The notes beneath the pieces are model-generated. The model ran no database searches, had not been told where the DNA came from, and was given only the letters and a program-made list of their open reading frames with translations. Shown in pieces: positions 1 through 7,824 of a DNA stretch of 64,000 bases. Numbering within the stretch: position 1 is the stretch's first letter; each line of letters starts with the position of its first letter. This DNA comes from Pseudohalioglobus sediminis. Its GTDB lineage: Bacteria > Pseudomonadota > Gammaproteobacteria > Pseudomonadales > Halieaceae. Both the position numbers and the translations under genes were made by a program. The stretch is from NCBI RefSeq assembly GCF_008370495.1, contig NZ_VTUX01000001.1, forward strand, positions 124,001 through 188,000, in the 5' to 3' direction.

Positions 1-330
1 GCCCCTGAAGCGCATACGCCAGCGCGAGCTGGCTTCCCGCCGGCGCTTCTGGAACTTTTCCGGCGCTACCTGGCCCGCCTTGATCTCCTCGTTAACATAC
101 AGGCCACTGCGCTCCCGGCTGACGAGGTAGCCCTCATCCACCAATTGCTGGTAGGCCAGTACGACCGTGTTGCGGGCAACCCCCAGGTGTTCCGCCAACT
201 TACGTGAGGAGGGAAGGCGCTGCCCCTCGGGGAAATTGCCCAGGGTTATCGCCTCCACCAGCTTCTGGCGGATCTGGGCCTGCAGATTGAGTGTAGATTC
301 GGGGTCGAGGTAAATGATGGCTTCGCTCAT
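1..330 (-). CDS. MocR-type GntR-family transcriptional regulator, N-terminal part
   Basis: The first 110 codons are present and the gene runs off the left edge. The start ATG is at 328-330. The visible part is a GntR winged helix at about residues 12-75, with the typical segments LPSSRKLAEHLGV and RNTVVLAYQQL, then SGLYV closing the wing. The residues after 85 form a basic linker of the kind that joins the DNA-binding domain to an aminotransferase-like, PLP-binding domain in MocR/PdxR proteins. That C-terminal half is outside the window, so a plain GntR protein cannot be excluded. It probably controls a divergent or neighbouring metabolic gene; its target is unknown. Confidence 0.85.
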   Translation of the reverse strand, partial: MSEAIIYLDPESTLNLQAQIRQKLVEAITLGNFPEGQRLPSSRKLAEHLGVARNTVVLAYQQLVDEGYLVSRERSGLYVNEEIKAGQVAPEKFQKRRREASSRWRMRFRG

Positions 331-430
331 GCGCGGATTTTAACTCACGCAAGAGTTCGATTGCATCGACAAACTGGCGCGTTTGTCAGCGCCCTGCCCG
401 TGGCTGTGCGAGTAAGGGCTTTATACGCTG

Positions 431-453
431 CCCCGGCACTTGAAGTGCCGGGG
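431..453 (-). terminator. Hairpin behind the serine hydrolase gene
   Basis: A perfect 10-bp stem (CCCCGGCACT and its complement) with a 3-base loop starts 2 bases beyond the stop codon of the minus-strand hydrolase gene. It is followed on that strand by a mixed rather than a pure T stretch, so it is a probable but not textbook intrinsic terminator. Confidence 0.55.
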
Positions 454-454
454 C

Positions 455-1759
455 CTAGCCCTCACCCTCTTTCCCGGCAAGCGCTTGCGACAGTGGCCGC
501 AAGAACCGGGTCAGCGGGGAACTGGGCACGGTTGAGTAATAGGCTATAACGATGCCCTCCTCCGGCAATACGTATAGCCCCTGCCCGAACATCCCGCCCT
601 TGAACATGCCGCCATCGGCATACACCGCGTCCCACTGGCGTGAATTACCCAGCGGCGTTTCACCGAGATAGGCGCTGAAGCGCTCACCATCGCCTTTCAT
701 GAAAACCTCGTGGCTGTGATGCGGCCTGGCGATACGCGCCCGTGCGGCATCGGACACCACCTGGCGGTCTGCAACCAGTGACCAATAGGGTGTATAGAGC
801 AAACCGTAACGCGCCAGGTCACGCAGCCGCGAGGACACAATACCGTGTGCCAGGGCCATGCCATCCGGCGCGAGATGCACCTGCAGCGGGCCCTCAGCGC
901 GTACGTGGGACCAGACCCGCTCGTCGAAAGCGTCCGGCCAACTCTGCCCGGTTACGGCTTCGGCAATGAATACCAGCATCTGGGTGATACCCGAGCTGTA
1001 CTCGAATACCTGTCCGGGTGCTCCCGTGCGCTCCGCATCTTTCAAGATCTCGCGCACCGTCTCGACCTTGCCATGCTTGTAGGCTTCCCCGAACTCGGCG
1101 AGATAGTAACGCGTCGCCGTCGAGTCCGGTTCCTGCCGTGTCTGCACACTGTCGTGAGTATCGGTACCCGGAACCATGTCCAGCAACTCAATGATGCGCA
1201 CCGCGCCCAGTGCGGTACCGGCAAAGTCAGGCAGGTGCTCGGCGACGCTATCCGTCTCGGCAAGCTTACCCTCATCAATCAGCTGTTCTATGAGCAACGC
1301 CGCGGTGGGTTTGGCCACTGATGCCCAGAGATGACTGTCCGCCGGCTTCAGGCCCGGATAAGCCTCGTAGACCACCTCGCCGCGGCGCAGGACAATGATG
1401 GCCTTGGTGGCCGAACGTGGATCATTGATCGCTTCGGCCAGGGTCATGGTGCCCAGGTCGGTCTTCGCGCTCACTTTATCGAGTTTCCCGGCCCAGGCGC
1501 TTTCGTTGCGCTTGAAGGTGTTTGCAGGAAGCCGGTTGGGAAGCACCGCCGTGCGCATGGTGCGGGCGATATTCTCGCTCCACCAGGAGGTGATATCGCC
1601 GCCGCCAAGCAGTTGTCTATAGCTCGTGGCGCTGGCATAGCGCTGGCTTTCTTGCAGCGAATAACCGTCGCGAGAATCTTTCACATCCACGGCCAGCGCC
1701 GTCAGCGGCGTGATGGCCACCAGCACTAGCGGGACGAACACCCTGAATACTGAATGCAT
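455..1759 (-). CDS. Secreted serine hydrolase, beta-lactamase/esterase family
   Basis: A 434-residue protein with a clear signal peptide (about residues 1-23, ending ALA). The class C beta-lactamase-like fold is shown by SVAK (nucleophile Ser plus Lys, in WASVAKPTAALL, near residue 150) and by YSS in FEYSSGITQML, the usual tyrosine motif. A glycine-rich segment near the C-terminus (GGMFKGGMFGQGLYV) sits where the KTG-like strand belongs. The start is supported by AGGAGA nine bases upstream. Such proteins are usually esterases or peptidases in the periplasm rather than true beta-lactamases. It stands alone on the minus strand, 39 bp downstream of an ABM monooxygenase gene, and may be cotranscribed with it. 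Confidence 0.85.
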   Translation of the reverse strand: MHSVFRVFVPLVLVAITPLTALAVDVKDSRDGYSLQESQRYASATSYRQLLGGGDITSWWSENIARTMRTAVLPNRLPANTFKRNESAWAGKLDKVSAKTDLGTMTLAEAINDPRSATKAIIVLRRGEVVYEAYPGLKPADSHLWASVAKPTAALLIEQLIDEGKLAETDSVAEHLPDFAGTALGAVRIIELLDMVPGTDTHDSVQTRQEPDSTATRYYLAEFGEAYKHGKVETVREILKDAERTGAPGQVFEYSSGITQMLVFIAEAVTGQSWPDAFDERVWSHVRAEGPLQVHLAPDGMALAHGIVSSRLRDLARYGLLYTPYWSLVADRQVVSDAARARIARPHHSHEVFMKGDGERFSAYLGETPLGNSRQWDAVYADGGMFKGGMFGQGLYVLPEEGIVIAYYSTVPSSPLTRFLRPLSQALAGKEGEG

Positions 1760-1798
1760 TGTTATCTCCTGTTAAACCAGTGTGGGGTAACCGGGCGA

Positions 1799-2107
1799 TT
1801 ACACAGGCTGCAGGCACTGGTGACTGACATGCTTGACGTAATCTTTCGCCGCTTCGCGAAAACGGGTCATGTGGCTTGCCTGCAGATGGGCCTGGAGGCT
1901 TTCCAGGCTCGCCCAGGCTTCCACCAGCGTAACGGTGCTGGGGCGCAACTCCACCTGGGTAGGCAATCCCGTAGCGATATCCACCATGGGCTCATAGGCC
2001 AGGCACCCGTCCTCAGCCTTAACCGTTGCAACCGTCTCGTGCAACAGGGACAGAAAATCCTGCAGACGGTCCGGCAAGACTTCGACCGTCGTCACTACCT
2101 GAATCAT
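1799..2107 (-). CDS. Antibiotic biosynthesis monooxygenase (ABM) domain protein
   Basis: A 102-residue single-domain protein of the ABM/YgiN dimeric alpha-beta barrel family. It begins with a strand (MIQVVTTVEV), then a helix (LQDFLSLLHETVATVKAEDGCLAYEP), then VTLVEAWASLESLQAHLQASHM, the typical order of this fold. These proteins act as quinol or small-molecule monooxygenases, or as stress-related heme or quinone handling proteins; the substrate cannot be told from sequence. It lies 45 bp downstream of the enoyl-CoA hydratase gene on the same strand, so it is likely the last or near-last gene of that acyl-CoA operon. A purine-rich GGGGGAAGG precedes the start. Confidence 0.85.
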   Translation of the reverse strand: MIQVVTTVEVLPDRLQDFLSLLHETVATVKAEDGCLAYEPMVDIATGLPTQVELRPSTVTLVEAWASLESLQAHLQASHMTRFREAAKDYVKHVSHQCLQPV

Positions 2108-2152
2108 GTGCCTTCCCCCGTGGGTAGGTTTTGTGTGGCCAGTGCCCCGGCC

Positions 2153-2929
2153 TCAGTATTGCCTGAAGTCGGGTTTACGCTTTTCGGCGAAGGCAGCCAT
2201 GCCTTCTTTCTGGTCCGGTGTGCTGAAAAGTCCGTGGAAAAGGCGGCGTTCGAGTTTCAACCCGGGTATCAACGGCGTTTCCGCCTGCTGGTTCACCGCT
2301 TCCTTGCCCGCCAGCACGGCCAGGCGCGGGTTACTTGCGATCACGGTGGCCACTGCCATGGCCTCTTCCATTAATTGGCCATCGGCAACGACGTGAGAGA
2401 TCATACCGATGCGTTCGGCTTCTTCCGCCTTGATATTTTTCCCGGTCAGGATGTAGTACATCGCCTTGGCCTTGCCGACCGCGCGCGTCAGCCGGGCAGG
2501 ACCGCCGGCGCCTGGAATAACACCCAGGGTCACCTCTGGCAGGCCGAACCGGGCCGTGGTATCGGCAATGATAATGTCGCACATCAGTGCGATTTCAGTG
2601 CCACCCCCGAATGCGAAACCTCTCACCGCCGCAATCACCGGCTTGCGCAGCTCGGCCACTTTGTCCATATATGCGGCCAGGTCCGTGAGGTAGGCGCTCT
2701 CGAAATCCTGCGACGCGATCCACTTCAGGTCGGCGCCGGCACAGAAGGCCTTGTCATCGCCCGCAAGGACCATACAGCCGATGCTGTCGTCAGCGTCAAA
2801 CGCCATCAAGGCATCCGTCACCTCAATTGCCACCTCCTCATTCAATGCATTCATTGCTTGCGGACGGTTGAAGGTCACTACGCCGACGCTGCCTTTGCGT
2901 TCGGTTTTCATGTACTTGAAATCGCTCAT
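2153..2929 (-). CDS. Enoyl-CoA hydratase/isomerase (crotonase) family protein
   Basis: A 258-residue crotonase of normal length. It shows FNRPQAMNALN near the N-terminus, the oxyanion and CoA-binding segment AFCAGADLKWIA (about 63-74), GGGTEIALMCDIIIA, and LPEVTLGVIPGAGG, which holds the glutamate expected in hydratases. It would act on an enoyl-CoA in the cytoplasm, probably in breakdown of a fatty or branched acid. It sits 34 bp downstream of a class III CoA-transferase gene, and the pair is typical of carboxylic acid degradation (activation by CoA transfer, then hydration). GGAG precedes the ATG. Confidence 0.9.
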   Translation of the reverse strand: MSDFKYMKTERKGSVGVVTFNRPQAMNALNEEVAIEVTDALMAFDADDSIGCMVLAGDDKAFCAGADLKWIASQDFESAYLTDLAAYMDKVAELRKPVIAAVRGFAFGGGTEIALMCDIIIADTTARFGLPEVTLGVIPGAGGPARLTRAVGKAKAMYYILTGKNIKAEEAERIGMISHVVADGQLMEEAMAVATVIASNPRLAVLAGKEAVNQQAETPLIPGLKLERRLFHGLFSTPDQKEGMAAFAEKRKPDFRQY

Positions 2930-2963
2930 GATGAATTCTCCGCTGTTGAATAAACTAGCCTGT

Positions 2964-4178
2964 CTAGCGCGGCAAGCCGACCGCCCGCGCCTCTGCCATT
3001 GCCCGCACGTCCTCTTCGCTGTAGCCCAGGTCCATCAGCTCAGACAGGGTGTGTTCGCCGATCCCCGGTGGCTTTCTCGGTTTGACCTTGTCGATACCTT
3101 GCGCCTGAATCTGGATCGGGCTGTCCACGGTACGGATACCGTCCGTGCCCTCAACTTCCGGGAAACAGCCGTTGGCGATCATGTGCTCGTCGCGGGTGCA
3201 TTCCTCAGTCGTCTGCGTCACGCTGAAATTCACATGGCCTTTTCTCAGAATCTCGGCAATGGCAGAAAGATCATGCGCTCCGATAATTTTCTGTATCTCG
3301 TCGAACAGCACCTGGTGGTTCTGGTAACGCCGCTCCGGGGTGCTGAATCGCTCATCGCCCTTCAGGTGATCAGCCCCCAGGGCATCGAGACAGTTTTCGA
3401 AGTTTGCGGGATTGAGTTCCACGATAATGATGAAGCGGTCGTCCCGGGTCTTGTAGGTGCCCGCGGTGACCGGGTTGGGCCATTCCGTGCGCCGGTACTT
3501 CTGTATCGGTGGCGCTCCCACCAGCGTCGACTGCAGCATGCTCGAGTTAATCCAGAGCCCGTTGCTCATGAGAGACGTTGACACCTTTGACCCCTCGCCT
3601 GTGCGCTCCCTATGGAACAGGCCGGTCATGACCGCGCTGAACAGTGAGGTCGCCGTGGCCAGGTCGCCGGCACTGGCAGGCAGCACTGCCGGGTCCCCGC
3701 CCTTGGGTCGCATTTCCTCCATGAGACCGGTGCGGGCATACAGCGCGGTCATGTCATAACCGGGTGCGTCCTTGTCGGGTCCCTGGGAACCAAAGCCATT
3801 TACCCATGCGTAAATAACTTTTGGATTAACCGCCTTGATGTCTTCGTAGGTGTGCTTGAGTTTTTCCTGCACCTGGCGTGGCGAATTGGTGAGAAACACG
3901 TCCGCTGTGGCAGCCAGCTTGTGCAGGGCTTCCTGCGCTGCAGGCACGTTCAGGTTCAGGGCGACCGACTTCTTGGTCCGGTTCTGAATGAACGTGGTAT
4001 AAGGCACATCACTTGGCGGCATGGGCACCACCTTGTGACCGTATCGCCATAGATCTCCGCTGGATGGCTCTACCTTGATTACTTCGGCCCCTAGATCTGC
4101 GAGGATCACGGTTGCGGACGGCGCCGCGGCCATCGCGGCGACTTCGACTACTCTGATACCTTCCAGTATTCCACCCAT
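2964..4178 (-). CDS. CaiB/BaiF-type class III CoA-transferase
   Basis: A 404-residue protein with the family's N-terminal signature: IRVVEVAAMAAAPSATVILADLGAEVIKVE, then VALNLNVPAAQEALHKL. The segment GYDMTALYARTGLM holds the conserved aspartate that forms the acyl-anhydride intermediate in family members. Enzymes of this family move CoA between carboxylic acids or racemise 2-methylacyl-CoAs. It is the first gene of the minus-strand set with the hydratase and ABM genes, with AGGAG before the ATG. The substrate is not evident; the P450 and Baeyer-Villiger genes elsewhere in the window make a terpenoid or steroid-like compound possible, but that is speculation. Confidence 0.9.
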   Translation of the reverse strand: MGGILEGIRVVEVAAMAAAPSATVILADLGAEVIKVEPSSGDLWRYGHKVVPMPPSDVPYTTFIQNRTKKSVALNLNVPAAQEALHKLAATADVFLTNSPRQVQEKLKHTYEDIKAVNPKVIYAWVNGFGSQGPDKDAPGYDMTALYARTGLMEEMRPKGGDPAVLPASAGDLATATSLFSAVMTGLFHRERTGEGSKVSTSLMSNGLWINSSMLQSTLVGAPPIQKYRRTEWPNPVTAGTYKTRDDRFIIIVELNPANFENCLDALGADHLKGDERFSTPERRYQNHQVLFDEIQKIIGAHDLSAIAEILRKGHVNFSVTQTTEECTRDEHMIANGCFPEVEGTDGIRTVDSPIQIQAQGIDKVKPRKPPGIGEHTLSELMDLGYSEEDVRAMAEARAVGLPR

Positions 4179-4297
4179 AAGACTCTACTCCTGGTTATTC
4201 GCTTCAGTGCTCGCATTATTATTTCCACAAGGCCGCGGGCTTCGCTTGCTTTGAGAGGACATGACGCGCCAGCCCTTTATTATCAGTGCTTTCATCC

Positions 4298-4365
4298 CTG
4301 TCCGCTCATATCAAGCACGGTAAACAGCAAATCGGAACAATAACGCTGCAAACATTCACCTCGGA
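4298..4365 (+). promoter_or_regulatory. Predicted AraC-dependent promoter, copy A
   Basis: The 20 bases CTGTCCGCTCATATCAAGCA (4298-4317) are repeated exactly at 9541-9560. About 21 bases further lies CAATAA, a -10-like hexamer, and CAAACATTCAC at 4349-4359 is again shared with the second copy. The order of activator box, -10 and conserved start region fits an AraC-type activated promoter reading toward the GntP permease gene. The spacer to that gene is about 150 bases and holds no obvious gene. Binding is inferred, not shown. Confidence 0.6.
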
Positions 4366-4515
4366 TCGGTAGCGCGTTCGATTGCCACGGACTGACATGC
4401 TGCTAAACCATCGCATGCCTGGGAGCACGCAGGTTGCGCACAGCATCGAGCCAGTCGGCGGCGATTACCCTTTGCCGGCAACCCGATACTGGAATAAGAA
4501 TAGAGGGCTGGTCAG

Positions 4516-5895
4516 TTGATAGAATATCTGGGTTTGTTGGGCGGTGTCGCGCTCCTTGTCTGGCTTGCCCTGCGAGGTGTCAACATCGTACTGGCGGCGA
4601 TACTGAGTTCGCTGCTGGTGATTGTGACCAATGACCTGCCGCTCGCTCGCGGTATCACCGAGTATTTTTCTTTCGGGCCCCTTGGCGCCTTCACCTTTGC
4701 GGGGAAGTTTTTCCTGTTGTTTACCGCCGGGGCCGTATTCGGTCGCGTCATGGGCGACAGCCACGCCGCCGCCAGTATCGCGCTGGCGCTGGTCAAACGG
4801 CTGGGGGCTCACCGCGCCCTGTGGATTACCACCCTGTCCTGCGGCCTGTTGACCTATGGTGGTGTGGTGGCGTTCGTGGTCATTTTTGCCATGTATCCCC
4901 TCGGGCTGCGGCTGCTCAAGGAGGCGGATATTCCCAAGCGCCTGTTCTGCGCGGCACTGGCCCTGGGCGCTGGCACTTTCACCCTTACCGCCCTTCCCGG
5001 CACCCCCTCGGTACAGAACGTGATTGCCGCCGTGGCGTTGGAAACTGACCTCTTCGCCGGCGGCTGGCTGGGTTTGATGGGGGCTGCGATCATGTTCGGC
5101 GGCGGCATGTGGTATCTGGAACGCCAGCGTTTGCTGGCTGCCCTGAACGGAGAGCACTTCGTACCCGGCCCACTGGATCGCATCGCCAACGCCGCTGAAG
5201 ACGACGCGCAACACCCAGCGGCTGCCGTCGCCATCATGCCCCTGGCGCTGGTGCTGTTGACGATCATGCTGCCTCGCCTGTTCACGGGCGTCCTGGATGA
5301 GGCCACACTGTCATCAGCCGCCTGGCCATTCGAGCTGCTGCGCTTTGCCTCCAGCCAGCCCATCGTCTGGCCCTGTATCGCACTGGCGCTCGGCACCCTG
5401 CTGGCGATCGCCCTGTTTCCGCTGGTGCGACGCGATGCACTGGTGATTGCCGGCAATGGCGCACAGGATGCCATGCTGCCACTGGTCAACACCGCCGCAG
5501 TCATCGGCTTCGGGGGCGTGGTGACCCACACCGTCGGTTTTGAAAGTTTTACCCGGGTTATGCTGGACTTCGGGCTGCCGCCGCTACTGTCGATGTTTAC
5601 CTCGGTGAGCCTGGTATCGGCGATCACCGGCTCTTCTTCCGGTGGTCTGCAGATATTCATGGAGACCATGGCACCGGCCTATCTTGAGATGGGCATCAGT
5701 CCCGGCGCGCTGCACCGCATTTCCATCATGGCCAGCGGTGGCTTCGACTCGCTGCCACACTGTGGCGCCATTGTCGCGATGCTGACGATTACCGGCCTCA
5801 CCCACAAGGAGGCTTACAGGGATGTTGGCATGATCACGGTGGTGATCCCCGTGTTCGCCACCCTGTGCGTGATGGGCGTGGTGGCCCTGCTCTGA
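4516..5895 (+). CDS. GntP-family permease (gluconate or 3-hydroxybutyrate type)
   Basis: A 459-residue inner-membrane protein with about 12 hydrophobic segments. Family features include LFTAGAVFGRVMGDSHAA, TLTALPGTPSVQN, ITGSSSGGLQIFMETMAP, and the C-terminal SGGFDSLPHCGAIV, typical of GntP/hydroxybutyrate permeases. It imports a small organic or sugar acid by proton symport. A TAG stop lies five codons upstream in frame, so TTG at 4516 is the only reasonable start; AGAGGG sits 9 bases before it. The predicted promoter upstream carries the same box as the GH88 gene, which suggests that the substrate is a sugar acid from the uronate module. This substrate link is inference. Confidence 0.88.
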   Translation: MIEYLGLLGGVALLVWLALRGVNIVLAAILSSLLVIVTNDLPLARGITEYFSFGPLGAFTFAGKFFLLFTAGAVFGRVMGDSHAAASIALALVKRLGAHRALWITTLSCGLLTYGGVVAFVVIFAMYPLGLRLLKEADIPKRLFCAALALGAGTFTLTALPGTPSVQNVIAAVALETDLFAGGWLGLMGAAIMFGGGMWYLERQRLLAALNGEHFVPGPLDRIANAAEDDAQHPAAAVAIMPLALVLLTIMLPRLFTGVLDEATLSSAAWPFELLRFASSQPIVWPCIALALGTLLAIALFPLVRRDALVIAGNGAQDAMLPLVNTAAVIGFGGVVTHTVGFESFTRVMLDFGLPPLLSMFTSVSLVSAITGSSSGGLQIFMETMAPAYLEMGISPGALHRISIMASGGFDSLPHCGAIVAMLTITGLTHKEAYRDVGMITVVIPVFATLCVMGVVALL

Positions 5896-5933
5896 TGGCC
5901 CTGTTAGATGGCGACCTGTGTTGCCGGGCCATA

Positions 5934-5965
5934 TTGCCGGAATTAGTTGCCGGAATTAGTTGCCG
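5934..5965 (+). repeat. Short tandem repeat, 13-base unit
   Basis: TTGCCGGAATTAG occurs twice in a row (5934-5946, 5947-5959) and starts a third time, in the spacer behind the permease gene. It probably arose by replication slippage. Confidence 0.8.
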
Positions 5966-6054
5966 AGCGCATGGGTCGAGAATCTATGCGCCGGGGTTCA
6001 AGAAACTTTTCGCGTCTGCGCGGGCAGGCTACAGGCCGTGAGAGGGTTAAGGTA

Positions 6055-6264
6055 ATGCTGGATATATTGTGTCGTAAAACCAGTCGTGGCGACCTGCACA
6101 TCAGCCAGGCCGAACGCTATTTGGCCAGGGGCGAATGGGGCAGGGCCAGAATGGCCGTTGAAGAAGGATTCGCCAAAGGGCGCCTGTCAGAACCCGAAAG
6201 AGCGCGACGCCTGCTGCAGGATATCTGTGCCCGCCTCGGTGTTACGGAAACGTTTCCGCAGTAG
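6055..6264 (+). CDS. Small hypothetical protein, 69 residues
   Basis: Not recognised. The open frame extends further upstream, but the ATG at 6055 is preferred because AGAGGGTTAAGGT lies just before it and the upstream residues are basic and irregular. The protein is charged and helical, with segments such as ISQAERYLARGEWGRARMAVEEGFAKGR followed by EPERARRLLQDI, which look like one or two TPR-like helical hairpins. It has no signal peptide and no membrane segment. It lies downstream of the permease gene on the same strand at 160 bp, so cotranscription is possible but not required. Confidence 0.55.
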   Translation: MLDILCRKTSRGDLHISQAERYLARGEWGRARMAVEEGFAKGRLSEPERARRLLQDICARLGVTETFPQ

Positions 6265-6303
6265 GGAGTCAGGACCTGCCGGTGGCAGACAGCACTTACC
6301 TGC

Positions 6304-6480
6304 TTAATCCTTTGCGGTAAACTGCTGCAGCGCCTCCTCGTCACCGGTCTTGCTGAGGGCCCTGGCATGTGCCGCTCTGCAAGGAGTGGTCTTGGCTGCC
6401 GCTTCTTCACAGTAGCCTTCGGTAGATGAGTGAACCGGAGCCCGCACCTTCATTAACCCAGCAAGAGCCGCACGCAGCAT
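6304..6480 (-). CDS. Possible small protein or gene remnant
   Basis: This minus-strand frame gives at most 58 residues from an ATG that overlaps the start of the CadD-like gene. The C-terminal 40 residues (from EGYCEEAAAKTTPCRAAHAR) look protein-like, with two cysteines ten residues apart and mostly G or C at third codon positions. There is no ribosome binding site and no recognised domain. It may be a true small gene, the tail of a lost gene, or chance. It is the only coding candidate in the spacer 6265-6478. Confidence 0.25.
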   Translation of the reverse strand: MLRAALAGLMKVRAPVHSSTEGYCEEAAAKTTPCRAAHARALSKTGDEEALQQFTAKD

Positions 6481-7096
6481 GGACCTGAATCCATCAATGG
6501 TTGCCACCCTGTTCGGCCTGACCGCCAGCAGTTTTGTCGCCACCAATCTCGACAACCTGTTATTGCTTGTTGTACTCCAGGGTGCCAATCCGGGCGCGCG
6601 TGCCGCCGTGCTGCTGGGTTACCTTGGTGCCGCCATCGCGCTGCTATGCGTCGCGGCCCTGGGGCTTGCCCTGGGGACAGTGGTGGAACCCGACCTGCTC
6701 GGCTACCTTGGGCTGATACCCCTGCTGTTCGGTCTGCGCATGCTCTACATGGCCTGGCTGCGGGAGCGACATCCCGAAATTGGAATCGATACGCTGGCGG
6801 GTCGCTCTCGCTGGAGCATCTGCAGCGGCACCCTGATGCTGATGGCCGGCAACAGCGGAGACAGCCTGGCCGTGCTGCTCCCCCTGCTGGCGGAGACCGG
6901 GGCTGGGGGGCAGTGGTTTATCGCCAGTAGCTACCTGATGCTGGCAGTAGTGTGGATTGCGCTAGCGGGGATCCTGATCAACTACCGCGCACTGGCCGAG
7001 TGCATAGAGCGGCGCGGGGAGAAGATAGTCCCCTGGATAATGATCGGTGTCGGCCTGTATATTCTTCTGGATACCCCGACGGACAGCCTCGGCTGA
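6479..7096 (+). CDS. CadD-family membrane transporter (cadmium resistance-like)
   Basis: A 205-residue protein with about five or six hydrophobic segments. The N-terminus, TASSFVATNLDNLLLLVVL, carries the conserved N-D pair of the CadD/LysE-like fold, and the second half repeats a related pattern (LMAGNSGDSLAVLLPLL). The family is associated with cadmium or other cation efflux, though many members have unknown substrates. No ribosome binding site is visible before the first ATG, and Met7 is a possible alternative start. It stands alone between a small hypothetical gene and a convergent MaoC gene. Confidence 0.75.
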   Translation: MDLNPSMVATLFGLTASSFVATNLDNLLLLVVLQGANPGARAAVLLGYLGAAIALLCVAALGLALGTVVEPDLLGYLGLIPLLFGLRMLYMAWLRERHPEIGIDTLAGRSRWSICSGTLMLMAGNSGDSLAVLLPLLAETGAGGQWFIASSYLMLAVVWIALAGILINYRALAECIERRGEKIVPWIMIGVGLYILLDTPTDSLG

Positions 7097-7182
7097 AACC
7101 GCAGGGCTCCCGGTTGCCGGCAAGAACAGGCAGGGGTCACCTGCTTAATCGCTCGCACCAACCTTGCCACAGCGCTTCGCCC

Positions 7183-7638
7183 TTACGGGTTTCGTTTTTC
7201 CACAAACAGCACGTGATGGGCGACAAGGACCACCTCGCCCTTTTGATTGGTGGTGACTTTCTCTTCCGTGATCAGCCCGTGGGTGGATTTCTTGGGATGA
7301 TCCTTTTTCTCGATAATGGTCACATTGACCTTGATGGTATCACCCGCGAACACGGGGACCGGAAAGCGAATTTTGTCGTAACCGTAAGACATACCGTGGG
7401 GGTTGAGCGGCTCTCCCTGGAGACAGAGCCCGGTAGTGATACTGAATGTCGCATTGCCGTGAATGATAGGCTTCTTGAACGGCTGCGTCTTACACCACTC
7501 GGCATCCGTATGGTGCGGCATCCAGTCGCCGGAATGCATAGCGTGCACGACAATATCGGTTTCGGTGATGGTCCTCGCATCGGTCGTACGCGTTTCACCA
7601 ATCTCGAAATCTTCAAAAAATTTCGCTTCTTCCCTCAT
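7183..7638 (-). CDS. MaoC-like (R)-specific acyl-CoA dehydratase
   Basis: A 151-residue hot-dog-fold protein. The segment SGDWMPHHTDAEWC contains the catalytic Asp-x(4)-His pattern of MaoC/R-hydratases, followed by IHGNATFSITTGL and YGYDKIRFPVPVFAGDTI, typical of the family. It would add water to, or remove it from, an enoyl- or hydroxyacyl-CoA in the cytoplasm. AGAGGA precedes the start. The flanking genes encode a UxaA-type dehydratase upstream (186 bp away) and a transporter in the opposite direction, so it does not sit in an evident acyl-CoA operon; a role with the CoA-transferase/hydratase set at 2-4 kb is possible. Confidence 0.88.
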   Translation of the reverse strand: MREEAKFFEDFEIGETRTTDARTITETDIVVHAMHSGDWMPHHTDAEWCKTQPFKKPIIHGNATFSITTGLCLQGEPLNPHGMSYGYDKIRFPVPVFAGDTIKVNVTIIEKKDHPKKSTHGLITEEKVTTNQKGEVVLVAHHVLFVEKRNP

Positions 7639-7824
7639 AACACTATCCTCTTGTTCGCGACATACTTCGCCGGGTTGGCAGACATCGTTCAGCGTCGCGC
7701 ACGCTGGCTGCTGCTGAGCAGCCGAGGCAGGCGCCGCTGTTTAGTGAGTATTGTCGCGGCGCTGAAGCAGGCAGCGCTTGCTGTCAGAGGACAAGAAGGA
7801 AAGTCACTTGGTGCAAATTGCTTA

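Noticed and set aside
361-549. Open frames on the strand opposite the first hydrolase gene
   Set aside because: They lie over the hydrolase gene and terminator hairpin, with no ribosome site and protein-unlike composition.
1754-2953. Long plus-strand frames over the ABM and hydratase genes
   Set aside because: These are antisense frames caused by high GC; the minus-strand genes have clear domains and ribosome sites.
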